A stretch of DNA of 64,000 nucleotides from Roseicyclus marinus (GTDB taxonomy: Bacteria > Pseudomonadota > Alphaproteobacteria > Rhodobacterales > Rhodobacteraceae): contig NZ_AP027266.1 of the NCBI RefSeq assembly GCF_036322625.1, positions 189,001 through 253,000 of the forward strand. The letters run 5' to 3'. Below are positions 33,631 to 41,759 of the stretch, in pieces. Position numbers and translations under genes: made by a program. Positions within the stretch are counted from its first letter, which is position 1; each line of letters starts with the position of its first letter. Under the pieces are notes generated by a model, which was given only the letters and a program-made list of their open reading frames with translations, searched no databases and was not told where the DNA came from.

Positions 33631-33660
33631 CCCGGGGCGCTCGTGCGGTTGCGCCCCGGG
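33631..33660 (+). terminator. Perfect 10-pair hairpin after sgaA
   Basis: CCCGGGGCGC (33631-33640) pairs exactly with GCGCCCCGGG (33651-33660) around a 10-base loop. No T tract follows (AAACAC), so it is more likely an RNA-stabilising or processing site, or a Rho-dependent end, than a classical terminator. It separates sgaA from the Tct transporter genes. Confidence 0.6.
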
Positions 33661-33713
33661 AAACACACCGCAACTGCACCAAACCCCAGAGACCACCAAG
33701 GGAGGAACTTGCC

Positions 33714-34676
33714 ATGGTTTCGTTGAAGGCAACCGTCATCACGACATTCACCGCAGCCAGCCTGGCTGTGGCCGCCAGCCCGGCGGCAGCGGACTACCCC
33801 GAACGCACAGTTGAAGTGATCCATTCCTACGGTCCGGGTGGCGGCACGGACAATTTCGTCCGCGCCGTGGCCGCGCCCTTCCAGGAGGTGGCCGGCGAAT
33901 CCATGGTGCCGATCTCGATCCAGGGCGGCAGCGGCATTCCCGCCTTCGCCAACCTGATGCAGCGTCCCCGCGACGGCTACACGATGATGGCGATCAGCCC
34001 CGATGAAATCATCAACCACGCGCTCGGCCGCATCGACATGGCCGATTTCGCCCCCGTCGCACGGGTCCAGTTCGACCAGGGCATGATCGTCGTTCCGGCA
34101 TCGAGCCCGTTCCAGACCATCCAGGAGCTGATGGAACACGCCCGCGCCAATCCCGGCGATCTGACCATCGGCATCACTGGTGCGGCAGGCTTCGACGATA
34201 CCGTCATCGGCCTTTGGAACATCGAAACCGGTGCCGAACTGACCACCGTTCCCTTCGGCTCGGCCGAAATGGTGTCAAACACGCTCGGCGGTCAGGTCGA
34301 CGCGATGCACGAGGAATACGGCCCCGCACGCGGCCTGATCGAATCGGGCGACATGCGCCCGCTCGTCGTCTTCTCCGAAGAACGCCTGCCGGTCCTGCCC
34401 GATGTGCCCACGGCGGTCGAGCTGGGCTATAACGTGACGCTCGGCCGCTGGCGCGCCTTCGCCATGCCCGCAGGCGTCGACCCCGAGATCGTGAACGCGA
34501 TGTACAGCCTGGTGGAGCAATCCGTCGCCAGCGACAGCTACCGCGAATTCGAGGAACAGGCCGCACTCCAGTTCCGGTCCGAATTGCTCGATCCGGCCGA
34601 GTTCCAGGCCTTCATCGACACCGAGGTCGAGACCTATACCCGCGTCCTCGACGCGCTGGGCCTCCTGAACAACTGA
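33714..34676 (+). CDS. tctC: Tripartite tricarboxylate transporter substrate-binding protein
   Basis: A 320-residue periplasmic binding protein of the Bug/TctC family. The signal peptide is about 1-26 (K5, hydrophobic stretch, A-A-A before D27). The mature part has Y-P-E-R-T-V-E-V-I, then G-P-G-G-G-T-D near 43-49, the first substrate loop of the family. The second loop G-I-T-G-A-A-G lies near 148. It has AGGGAGGA at 33699 and starts the TctCBA set. Such systems import citrate, tartrate, terephthalate and other carboxylates; position next to sgaA suggests a C2-C4 acid, but that is inference. Confidence 0.92.
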   Translation: MVSLKATVITTFTAASLAVAASPAAADYPERTVEVIHSYGPGGGTDNFVRAVAAPFQEVAGESMVPISIQGGSGIPAFANLMQRPRDGYTMMAISPDEIINHALGRIDMADFAPVARVQFDQGMIVVPASSPFQTIQELMEHARANPGDLTIGITGAAGFDDTVIGLWNIETGAELTTVPFGSAEMVSNTLGGQVDAMHEEYGPARGLIESGDMRPLVVFSEERLPVLPDVPTAVELGYNVTLGRWRAFAMPAGVDPEIVNAMYSLVEQSVASDSYREFEEQAALQFRSELLDPAEFQAFIDTEVETYTRVLDALGLLNN

Positions 34677-34687
34677 CGCCGTCGCAC

Positions 34688-34718
34688 CTGCCCGGTCGTG
34701 GATGCCACGGCCGGGCAG
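34688..34718 (+). terminator. Strong hairpin between tctC and tctB
   Basis: CTGCCCGGTCGTGG (34688-34701) pairs with CCACGGCCGGGCAG (34705-34718) in a 14-pair stem with one G-U and a 3-base loop. No T tract follows. It mirrors the hairpin after the sugar-binding protein gene at 7134-7157, and probably stabilises the tctC message or reduces read-through into the membrane subunit genes. Confidence 0.7.
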
Positions 34719-34749
34719 CACCCCATCCCTCTCGATTCTGGAGATAGCC

Positions 34750-35259
34750 ATGGCGGCGCGTCTTCTCGATGTGGCTTTCGCTGGCCTCCTCTTCCTCCTC
34801 TCGATCTATCTCTGGATCGAGGCGGACGGATTTCCCACATCCCGCCGCTTCGCGCAGGCCGATGCGGATTTCTGGCCCAAGGCCGTTTTCGGCACCATGG
34901 CCCTGATCACCGCGATCATGGTGGTGCGCGGGCTGATGGGCCTGCGGGGTCCGAAAGACGCCGACACGCAAGCTTTCGTGATGACCTCCGAAAACTGGGT
35001 CTCGGTGGCGCGCGTGGGCGCGATGGCGGGCCTCATCCTCGCCTTCTATTTCGCGCTGCAGATCGTGGGCTTCCCGATTGCCACCATCACCTTCCTGTTT
35101 CTGGCAAGCTTCGTGATCCCCTATCCCAACCACGCGATCCGCGTGGCCTTCGCGCTGGGGTTCACGGTGGCTCTCGTCCTCTTCTTCACCAAGGCGCTGC
35201 AACTGCCGCTGCCACGGGGAACCGGGGTCTTCTACGAATTCAACGTGCTCTTCTACTGA
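34750..35259 (+). CDS. tctB: Tripartite tricarboxylate transporter small membrane subunit
   Basis: A 169-residue membrane protein with about four hydrophobic helices (near 5-22, 54-72, 92-125, 132-150). This is the usual size and layout of TctB. The ATG at 34750 was chosen because TGGAGATAG precedes it; the 16-residue upstream extension is Pro/Ser-rich and unlike the family. It sits between tctC and tctA in the normal gene order and helps the large subunit use the binding protein. Confidence 0.85.
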   Translation: MAARLLDVAFAGLLFLLSIYLWIEADGFPTSRRFAQADADFWPKAVFGTMALITAIMVVRGLMGLRGPKDADTQAFVMTSENWVSVARVGAMAGLILAFYFALQIVGFPIATITFLFLASFVIPYPNHAIRVAFALGFTVALVLFFTKALQLPLPRGTGVFYEFNVLFY

Positions 35260-35280
35260 GCCAGCCGAAGGAAACGTCAC

Positions 35281-36789
35281 ATGCTGGAAGCTTATGGGTC
35301 CGCCTTCGCCTATCTCTTCGGGAACCCGTCCTCGTTCCTTCTGCTGATCGTCGCCGTGATCTGGGGCATCGCCTTTGGCTCGGTCCCCGGCCTGACCGGC
35401 ATCGTCGGGGTCGCGCTGCTGATCCCCTTCACCTTCGTCCTCGACCCGATCGCGGGCCTGTTGCTCTTGTCGGGCGTCTATGTCGGCTCGACCTTCGGCG
35501 GGTCCATCTCGGCCATCTTGTTCAACACACCGGGCAGTCCCGAGGCCGCCTGTACCGCGCTGGACGGCTATCCGATGGCCCGGCGCGGCGAAGCCGGCAA
35601 GGCGCTGGGCATCGCGCTTGCGGCTTCGGCCATCGGCGGCATCTTCGGCACCGTTGTCCTGATGCTGCTGGCCCCGCCCATGGCGCAATTCGCGCTGAAT
35701 TTCGGTCCGGCCGAATATTTCGCGCTGGCCGTTCTGGGCATCACCGCCATCGCGGCCATCGGCGGCGGTTCGATCCTCAAGGGGCTGGTGGCGGGCCTGA
35801 TCGGCCTTGGCATCGCCACGGTCGGGCTTGACCCGATCACCGGCACCGAGCGCTACACGTTCGGAAACCTGTCGCTTCTGACCGGCATCAGCTTCGTGCC
35901 CGCCATCATCGGCACCTTCGCGCTCGCCGAAGTGCTGCAGCGCTCGGGCGAACGCGTGACGACGGGTCAGGTCATCACCGATGTCTCGACCCAGCTGCCC
36001 AGCCTCAAGGAATTCATGGCCACACGCATCACGCTTTTGCGCTCGTCCACCATCGGGGCGATCATCGGCGCGCTGCCCGGCGTCGGGGCGACGACCGCCG
36101 CCTTCATCAGCTATTCCGAGGCCGTCCGCTGGTCCCGGCGCCCGCAGGATTTCGGCACCGGCATCGCGGATGGCATCGCTGCCCCGGAATCGGCCAACAA
36201 CTCCGCCGTGGGCGGTTCCATGGTGCCGCTTCTGGCGCTCGGCATTCCCGGCAGCGCCACCACCGCCGTCATGCTCGGCGGGCTCACGATCCACGGCATC
36301 ATCCCCGGCCCGCTGCTGATGGAAAACAACGCGCAGCTTGTCTACACGGTCTTCATCGGCATGTTCCTGGCCAATATCCTGATGCTGGTCTTCGGCATCC
36401 GCGCCGCGCGGTATTTCGCCCTTGTGCTCAAGGCACCCTATGCGCTGGTCGGCCCTGCCATCGTCGTCTTGTGCATGACCGGCGTCTATGCGCTGAATTC
36501 CAACATCTCCGATGTCGGCATCATGCTCGCCATGGGGGCTTTCGGCTTTCTCTTGCGCAAGTTGAAATATCCCATCGCGTCTTTCGTGATCGGCCTAGTT
36601 CTGGGACCGATCGCGGAAACCAGTCTGCGGCAGGGGCTCGTGATCTCGAACTACGACTACTGGGAATTCGTTTCCCGCCCGATCACCGCTGTGCTTCTGA
36701 CCGCCAGTATCGCGTCGCTCGTCTACGGCTTCTACGGCCAGTGGAAGCGCCACAGGTCCTACCGTGCCGCGGTCGCGGCGGGCGAGTAG
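35281..36789 (+). CDS. tctA: Tripartite tricarboxylate transporter large membrane subunit
   Basis: A 502-residue polytopic membrane protein with about 11-12 helices, the expected TctA size. Conserved family segments include G-S-V-P-G-L-T-G near 35-42, F-N-T-P-G-S-P-E near 81-88, P-G-V-G-A-T near 267-272 and G-I-P-G-S-A-T-T near 321-328, the glycine-proline motifs of the family. It lies 21 bases after tctB. It carries the substrate across the inner membrane using an ion gradient. Substrate specificity is set by TctC and is unknown here. Confidence 0.94.
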   Translation: MLEAYGSAFAYLFGNPSSFLLLIVAVIWGIAFGSVPGLTGIVGVALLIPFTFVLDPIAGLLLLSGVYVGSTFGGSISAILFNTPGSPEAACTALDGYPMARRGEAGKALGIALAASAIGGIFGTVVLMLLAPPMAQFALNFGPAEYFALAVLGITAIAAIGGGSILKGLVAGLIGLGIATVGLDPITGTERYTFGNLSLLTGISFVPAIIGTFALAEVLQRSGERVTTGQVITDVSTQLPSLKEFMATRITLLRSSTIGAIIGALPGVGATTAAFISYSEAVRWSRRPQDFGTGIADGIAAPESANNSAVGGSMVPLLALGIPGSATTAVMLGGLTIHGIIPGPLLMENNAQLVYTVFIGMFLANILMLVFGIRAARYFALVLKAPYALVGPAIVVLCMTGVYALNSNISDVGIMLAMGAFGFLLRKLKYPIASFVIGLVLGPIAETSLRQGLVISNYDYWEFVSRPITAVLLTASIASLVYGFYGQWKRHRSYRAAVAAGE

Positions 36790-37094
36790 CCGGGCCCGTC
36801 CCGGGAAAAGCCCGCATCGCTGCCTGATCGCCCGGCCCGAACGGCACCCGCCGCAGGGTCGGGCGGTCCGCATGTCGGGGGGGGCGCAACGCGGCCAAGG
36901 ACGCCCGGCGGGGCCCCGAAACCGCTCCGTCACGCCAATAGATGAACAAATCCCCAAAGGCCCTGCACCGGCGCAAGGATGCGTTCATCTTCGCGCCGGA
37001 AAATTAACCCTCTGTCAGGATTTGCCCGGAAATCTTCACCGCTTGTTCACCATGGGCGCCTGCGGTTGACCGGATATCAACCACGATCCGCCGC
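36790..37094. other. Intergenic region between convergent tctA and the 110-residue gene
   Basis: I see no convincing gene in these 305 bases. A small 6-pair inverted repeat GGTTGA-CCGGATA-TCAACC lies at 37064-37082, close to the end of the minus-strand gene, and GC-rich self-complementary tracts follow tctA (36790-36815). There is no T tract, so terminator function is uncertain. A 101-codon open frame across here has no family features and is probably chance. Confidence 0.5.
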
Positions 37095-37427
37095 TCAATC
37101 CTCGGCGCGGTTCATGCGTTCGATATAGACGCGCAGCTCTTCCGTCTCGTGCCGCGCCTCGCGCAGACCATCCATCGCGGCGCGCAATTCCGCCTCCGTC
37201 TGGCTCAGTTGCCCGGTCAGCTCCGCCTCGCGATGTTGCAGATAGGCGATGGCCTGATCCCGCGTTTCTTCCGCGTCATGCAGCGCTTTTGCCAGCGATT
37301 CCAATTCGTTGAGATCCGCGCTCGTCACCTGGCTGAACCGCGCGACCAGCCAATGCGCGAACCATCCCAGCACAAAGGCCACGAACAGGATGATCGCGAT
37401 CACGATGATGAACTCGATGCGGTTCAT
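37095..37427 (-). CDS. Membrane-anchored coiled-coil protein, function unknown
   Basis: A 110-residue protein with one N-terminal transmembrane helix (about 5-28) and then a long alpha-helical, probably coiled-coil region rich in Glu, Ala, Arg and Leu heptads (about 38-105). It begins inside the stop of the OmpA-family gene (ATGA overlap), so the two are coupled and may act together at the envelope. I do not recognise a named family; proteins of this kind appear in Rhodobacteraceae. Confidence 0.75.
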   Translation of the reverse strand: MNRIEFIIVIAIILFVAFVLGWFAHWLVARFSQVTSADLNELESLAKALHDAEETRDQAIAYLQHREAELTGQLSQTEAELRAAMDGLREARHETEELRVYIERMNRAED

Positions 37428-39382
37428 GGGGCTTCATCCTCTTGCTCGGGCGCGCCGGACAGGCTCGCGGGCCGGGGCCGGGGACGCGCGCCAGCCGGAA
37501 CCTCCGCCGCGTCACCTGTTGCATTTTCCCCTTCCAAAACAGGGGCTTGATCCGTTTCTTCCGACGCTTCGACCAGCAGCCGGAACTCGATCCGCCGGTT
37601 CTGTTCGCGCCCTTCCTCGGTCTCGTTCGAGGCCAGCGGCTGGCTCTCGCCATAGCCCTGCGCGACAAGGTTCGACACCAGAACCTCCCGCGCCAAAAGC
37701 CCGTTCAGCACCGCATCCGCGCGCGATTGGCTCAGGTTCAGGTTCATTTCCTCGCGGCCCTGGCTGTCGGTATGACCGCTGATTTCCATCCGCACATGCT
37801 GGCAATCGGGCAAAACCTCGGCGATCCGGTCCAGCACTTCGCCCGCGCTCTCGTTGATCTCGACCGAGCCGGGATCAAAGGTGATCTTTCCCTCGGCCTG
37901 AATTTCCTGAATTCTTTCAACGCATTGTTCGGGCGTCGGCAGGGCCGCGACCGGGTCCAGCGCCTCGTCGTAGCGCACCGCCACGTCAAAGGCCGCAGCC
38001 TGTCCCAGCTCGCCCGCCAGAAACCGCGTGATCTCGGAGGCGACCGCCGCATCGCCCGTCCGCCCCTCCAGCCGCAGCGTTTCGGGCTCCAGCGTCATCG
38101 TGCCCTCGCCGACCTGCGACAAGGCCTGCAGCCCCGCCATCGCCCGGATCGACCAGCCCTGCGGCAGGTCCGCCACCGCCCGCGTCGCGATATCGGTCCG
38201 CGCCGCGCCGAACAGCGCCCGCGCATAAGCCTCTACCGACCGGCCCACCGGTCCCTCCGGCAACCGCCCGCGCAGGCGCAACCTTCCGTCCTCGCTCAGT
38301 GTCGCGATGAGCCGCGCGGGCCCGGTGCTGGCCGATGCGCTGTCCACCTGCGGGGTCGGCAGCACGCCATCGAGCGAGAAGACATCGGGCAGCGCGGCGC
38401 TCAACTCCCCGATAACACGGTCAAAATCGTCCTGCCCCGTCCCCTCGGCGGCGATGAACGTCACATCCGCATCCGAAAAGGCGACCGTGCCTTGCCCCAG
38501 TTGTGCAAGGGCCCCGATCGCGGTGACGACGGCATCGCCCCATTGCGGCGACGGCACGCCCAACCCGATCGTGCAGGTCAGGACACCCTGCGCGCCGGCG
38601 GCTGCGGCGGCCTGGATGATACGGTCGCGCGCGGCCAGCGTATCGGCGGCGCAGGTCTCGAACCGTGCCCCATCCGCATCGATGGTGAACCGCAGGGTAA
38701 AGGGCGTGATGACCGGGCGCGGGGCCGAAATGTCCAGAACGACGGTCACGCCCTGCGGCTGGCCCCGTTCCAGCGTCGCAAGGAAACGGGCACGCTGTTC
38801 CGCGCTTTCGCTGATGGCCTGAACCTCGACCCGGTCGGCATAGATCGTGACCTTGGACCGGGGCAGTTCTTGCAGGGCGCGCAGCCCGTAATCCAGTGCG
38901 GCCACCCAGGTCGGAGGCACAGGAAAATCAGCGATTTCAACAAGGTTCGTGACCTCGCCGACATTCTCGATGGCCATGATCGCGTCATTGATCGGATCAA
39001 GACCCGTGGCCGTCGGAACCAATCCGATGACCTGCAGACCCGTCGTGGTGCGCAGCACATCGACCGAAAAGCGCGGCGGTGCGGTGGCGTCACGCCGCCG
39101 GATTTCGACACGGTTCACCAGCCGGTCCGCGTCGATGATCGCGCCCGCCCGGCTGACCGCGCGAAAGGCCGCCGCCTCGCTCGGGGCCGTTCCGTCGATG
39201 AAGACCTGAAGTCCGTTGGCCGATATCTCGGCCCAAGTCATGCCGCCCGCATGCAGCGTCTCGGTGATCGCCTCGACCGAACGCCGTTCCATGGCCACCG
39301 CGAGAAAACCCGCGGTGAAGATGGCAAGAACGGCCGCGAGAACAAAGGAACCAGCAGCAATAAGGGTCGGCAAACGGATCAT
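37424..39382 (-). CDS. OmpA-family protein with N-terminal membrane anchor and repeat-like domains
   Basis: A 652-residue envelope protein. One hydrophobic segment at about 6-25 (no good cleavage site) suggests an anchored protein. A long middle part (about 40-500) looks like repeated BON-like alpha/beta units, including A-E-I-S-A-N-G-L-Q-V-F-I-D-G-T-A near 49-64. The C-terminal OmpA/peptidoglycan-binding domain has I-S-G-H-T-D-S-Q-G near 550-558, N-L-N-L-S-Q-S-R-A-D-A-V, and E-Q-N-R-R-I-E-F near 608-615. The ATG at 39382 was chosen for that anchor; a 24-residue extension upstream lacks family features. It follows ubiA by 72 bases. It probably links membrane and cell wall. Confidence 0.83.
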   Translation of the reverse strand: MIRLPTLIAAGSFVLAAVLAIFTAGFLAVAMERRSVEAITETLHAGGMTWAEISANGLQVFIDGTAPSEAAAFRAVSRAGAIIDADRLVNRVEIRRRDATAPPRFSVDVLRTTTGLQVIGLVPTATGLDPINDAIMAIENVGEVTNLVEIADFPVPPTWVAALDYGLRALQELPRSKVTIYADRVEVQAISESAEQRARFLATLERGQPQGVTVVLDISAPRPVITPFTLRFTIDADGARFETCAADTLAARDRIIQAAAAAGAQGVLTCTIGLGVPSPQWGDAVVTAIGALAQLGQGTVAFSDADVTFIAAEGTGQDDFDRVIGELSAALPDVFSLDGVLPTPQVDSASASTGPARLIATLSEDGRLRLRGRLPEGPVGRSVEAYARALFGAARTDIATRAVADLPQGWSIRAMAGLQALSQVGEGTMTLEPETLRLEGRTGDAAVASEITRFLAGELGQAAAFDVAVRYDEALDPVAALPTPEQCVERIQEIQAEGKITFDPGSVEINESAGEVLDRIAEVLPDCQHVRMEISGHTDSQGREEMNLNLSQSRADAVLNGLLAREVLVSNLVAQGYGESQPLASNETEEGREQNRRIEFRLLVEASEETDQAPVLEGENATGDAAEVPAGARPRPRPASLSGAPEQEDEAP

Positions 39383-39454
39383 GGGCCGTATCGTCAAAGG
39401 CTGCCCGCGGGCGTGCGTTGCAAAGGGGTTACAGGCTAGCCCGGCCGGGTTCAA

Positions 39455-40417
39455 TCAGACCAGTGCCGCTGCGGCGAAAAACAGCGCAGGGATCAGGCCC
39501 GTGTCCCGGTTGGACCGGAACAGCCGCAGACAGGTCGCGGCATCGTCGATGTCGAGCCGCTGCAACTGCCACAGCATGTGCCAACCCATGCCCCAGATCC
39601 CCGCCAAGGCCAGCACCAGCGCCAGAACCGAGGCCTGACCAAGCGCCACAAGGACGGCAAGCCCCATGAGGACGATGGTTGCGACCAGAAAGCCGCGCAG
39701 CCACAGATGGGTGTTGTCGGCGAACAGCCGGGCCGTGGACTTGACCCCGATCAGGGCGTCATCCTCCCGGTCCTGATGGGCGTAGATCGTGTCGTAGAAG
39801 AGCGTCCAGCTGATCCCCGAAAGGTACAGCAGCACCGCAGGCCAACCCAGGCTGCCCGTCTGCGCCGTCCACAGCAACAGCGCCCCCCAGTTGAAGGCGA
39901 GGCCCAGGAAAACCTGCGGCCACCAGGTGAAGCGCTTGGCAAAAGGATAGACCGCAACCGTCAGGAGCGACGCGAACCCCAGAAGGATGGCGGGCAGGTT
40001 GAAGGTCAAAAGGATGCCAAAGGCCAGAAGCGCCTGCGCCACCATCCAGGCCAGCGCCTGCTTGACGCTCACCTGCCCCGAGGGAATGGGCCGCGACCGG
40101 GTGCGCGCGACCGATCCGTCGATGTCGCGGTCGGTGATGTCGTTCCAAGTGCAGCCTGCACCGCGCATCAGGAAGGCCCCGATGGAGGACCCGACGAAGA
40201 GCCACAGCTCGTGCAGCGACAGCCCCGCCCCGTCCGAGGCCGCCGCCAGAAAGATCGCCCACCAGCAGGGCAGAAGCAAAAGCCATGTCCCGATGGGGCG
40301 GTCGGCCCGGCTGAGCCGCAGATAGGGGCGCGTGGGCGCGGGCGCGAGCCGGTCGACCCAATTGCCGCGCACGGCGTCAGCCACCTGACCCTCTGGCGTT
40401 TTGCTGGCCTCGCTCAT
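39455..40417 (-). CDS. ubiA: 4-hydroxybenzoate polyprenyltransferase
   Basis: A 320-residue membrane prenyltransferase that attaches the isoprenoid tail to 4-hydroxybenzoate in ubiquinone synthesis. The two Asp-rich metal motifs are N-D-I-T-D-R-D-I-D near 97-105 and Y-D-T-I-Y-A-H-Q-D-R-E-D near 213-224. Hydrophobic helices fill the rest. R-P-I-G-T-W-L-L-L and R-S-R-P-I-P-S-G are the family's usual flanking signatures. The ATG at 40417 is divergent from rsmE with only 12 bases between starts, so promoters must overlap the opposite genes' 5' ends. The ubiA/rsmE pair is typical in this family. Confidence 0.95.
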   Translation of the reverse strand: MSEASKTPEGQVADAVRGNWVDRLAPAPTRPYLRLSRADRPIGTWLLLLPCWWAIFLAAASDGAGLSLHELWLFVGSSIGAFLMRGAGCTWNDITDRDIDGSVARTRSRPIPSGQVSVKQALAWMVAQALLAFGILLTFNLPAILLGFASLLTVAVYPFAKRFTWWPQVFLGLAFNWGALLLWTAQTGSLGWPAVLLYLSGISWTLFYDTIYAHQDREDDALIGVKSTARLFADNTHLWLRGFLVATIVLMGLAVLVALGQASVLALVLALAGIWGMGWHMLWQLQRLDIDDAATCLRLFRSNRDTGLIPALFFAAAALV

Positions 40418-40429
40418 AGTTTGCGCCTC

Positions 40430-41185
40430 ATGTCGGACCGTCCCAAGATACGCCTCCATGTAGACCAGCCTTTGGGCCCGGAGCAAACACTCGACCTGTC
40501 GCGGGAGCAGGCCAATTACCTGTTCAACGTCATGCGGCTGGGGCCGGGGGCCGAGGTCGCGCTGTTCAACGGGCGCGACGGCGAATGGGCCGCCAGCGTG
40601 GCCGAGGCCGGAAAGCGCGGCGGCGTCCTGCGTTGCGTGCGGCAGACAGCGCCCCTGCTGTTGCCGCCGGACCTGTGGCTGCTCTTTGCCCCGATCAAGA
40701 AGGCGCGCACCGATTTCATCGTGGAAAAGGCGGTCGAGATGGGGGCCGCGCGCATCATGCCGGTCCAGACCGAATTCACGAATTCCGAACGCATCCGGCA
40801 GGACCGCTTGCAGGCCCATGCGGTGGAAGCGGCCGAGCAATGCGGCGGCACCTTCGTGCCCGAGGTGACGGATCTTCACAGGCTGGACCGGGTTCTGGCC
40901 GATTGGCCCGACGGGCGGCGGCTGATCTTTGCGGATGAAGGTGCGGTCGGTCGCTCCGCGCTCCTGCCCGACCTTGTCGCGGCTGACGCGGACCAACAGG
41001 TCCAAGGAAGCGGCTGGGCCATCCTGATCGGGCCTGAAGGCGGCTTTTCGCAAGCCGAGCGTGACCGCTTGCGCGGCCTGCCCTTCGTGCATCCCATCGC
41101 GCTGGGTCCGCGCATCCTGCGCGCCGATACGGCCGCGGTCGCAGCCCTGACCTTGTTCCAATCCAGCCTCGGGGATTGGCGGTGA
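40430..41185 (+). CDS. rsmE: 16S rRNA (uracil-1498-N3)-methyltransferase
   Basis: A 251-residue SPOUT methyltransferase that methylates U1498 of 16S rRNA. The C-terminal knot motifs are clear: L-I-G-P-E-G-G-F-S near 199-207 and L-G-P-R-I-L-R-A-D-T-A near 224-234. The N-terminal PUA-like part has H-Y/N-L-F-N-V-M-R-L type segments (here Y-L-F-N-V-M-R-L near 30-37). The ATG at 40430 lies 12 bases from the divergent ubiA start. Its end overlaps the next gene by 4 bases. Confidence 0.94.
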   Translation: MSDRPKIRLHVDQPLGPEQTLDLSREQANYLFNVMRLGPGAEVALFNGRDGEWAASVAEAGKRGGVLRCVRQTAPLLLPPDLWLLFAPIKKARTDFIVEKAVEMGAARIMPVQTEFTNSERIRQDRLQAHAVEAAEQCGGTFVPEVTDLHRLDRVLADWPDGRRLIFADEGAVGRSALLPDLVAADADQQVQGSGWAILIGPEGGFSQAERDRLRGLPFVHPIALGPRILRADTAAVAALTLFQSSLGDWR

Positions 41186-41703
41186 ACGGGTTTCTCCGCC
41201 CCGAGGTCGCGGCCCTGCTCTACCGCTGGCGCGAGGTGATCGGGGCCGTGGCCGTCATCCTCCTCGGCCTGTGGATCGCGGCGCGACCGGGGCTGATCGT
41301 GCAGGGCTTTGGCTATGTGCTGGCCGCACTGGCATTGCTGGCGCTGATCCCGGCGGTGCGGCGGGCACGTTTCGTCACGGCGGGCGAGGGGCCGGGCGTG
41401 GTGCAAGTGGTCGAGGGGCGCATCCTTTACATGGGTCCCCAGACCGGCGGCGCGGTCTCGCTTGCCGATCTGACAAGCCTTGCGATCCGGCGCGATCACA
41501 CGGGTGCGGCGGCCTGGATCCTGAGCGAGCCGGGGCAGATGCTGATCGTGCCCGTGGACGCGGCCGGGGCCGATGCGCTCTTCGATGCATTCACCGCGCT
41601 GCCGGGTCTTGGCGGCCAGAGCCTGTTGGCTGCGCGGCGGGGAACGCGCATGGGTGAACAGCTGCTGTGGCGGCGTGTGAACGCTCCGGCCTTGACACGA
41701 TAG
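41182..41703 (+). CDS. Conserved membrane protein of unknown function
   Basis: A 173-residue protein with two adjacent hydrophobic helices near 16-36 and 41-58, then a soluble C-terminal part with beta-rich sequence. The start is GTG at 41182, inside the rsmE stop (GTGA); a TTG two codons earlier is less likely. It lies between rsmE and gshA, a position I recall in relatives for a conserved hypothetical protein. No motif identifies a function. Confidence 0.75.
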   Translation: MNGFLRPEVAALLYRWREVIGAVAVILLGLWIAARPGLIVQGFGYVLAALALLALIPAVRRARFVTAGEGPGVVQVVEGRILYMGPQTGGAVSLADLTSLAIRRDHTGAAAWILSEPGQMLIVPVDAAGADALFDAFTALPGLGGQSLLAARRGTRMGEQLLWRRVNAPALTR

Positions 41704-41759
41704 AGCCACCGGGTCACCTGTGCCCCCCGAAGGCAGCCCCGAGCGCGAAAGAAACACCC

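Noticed and set aside
36790-36815. A terminator directly after tctA
   Set aside because: The sequence has CCCGGG-type self-complementarity, but I cannot draw one stable stem with a T tract.
36764-37069. A 101-codon frame after tctA
   Set aside because: Arg- and Pro-rich, partly overlapping tctA, with no ribosome site or family feature.
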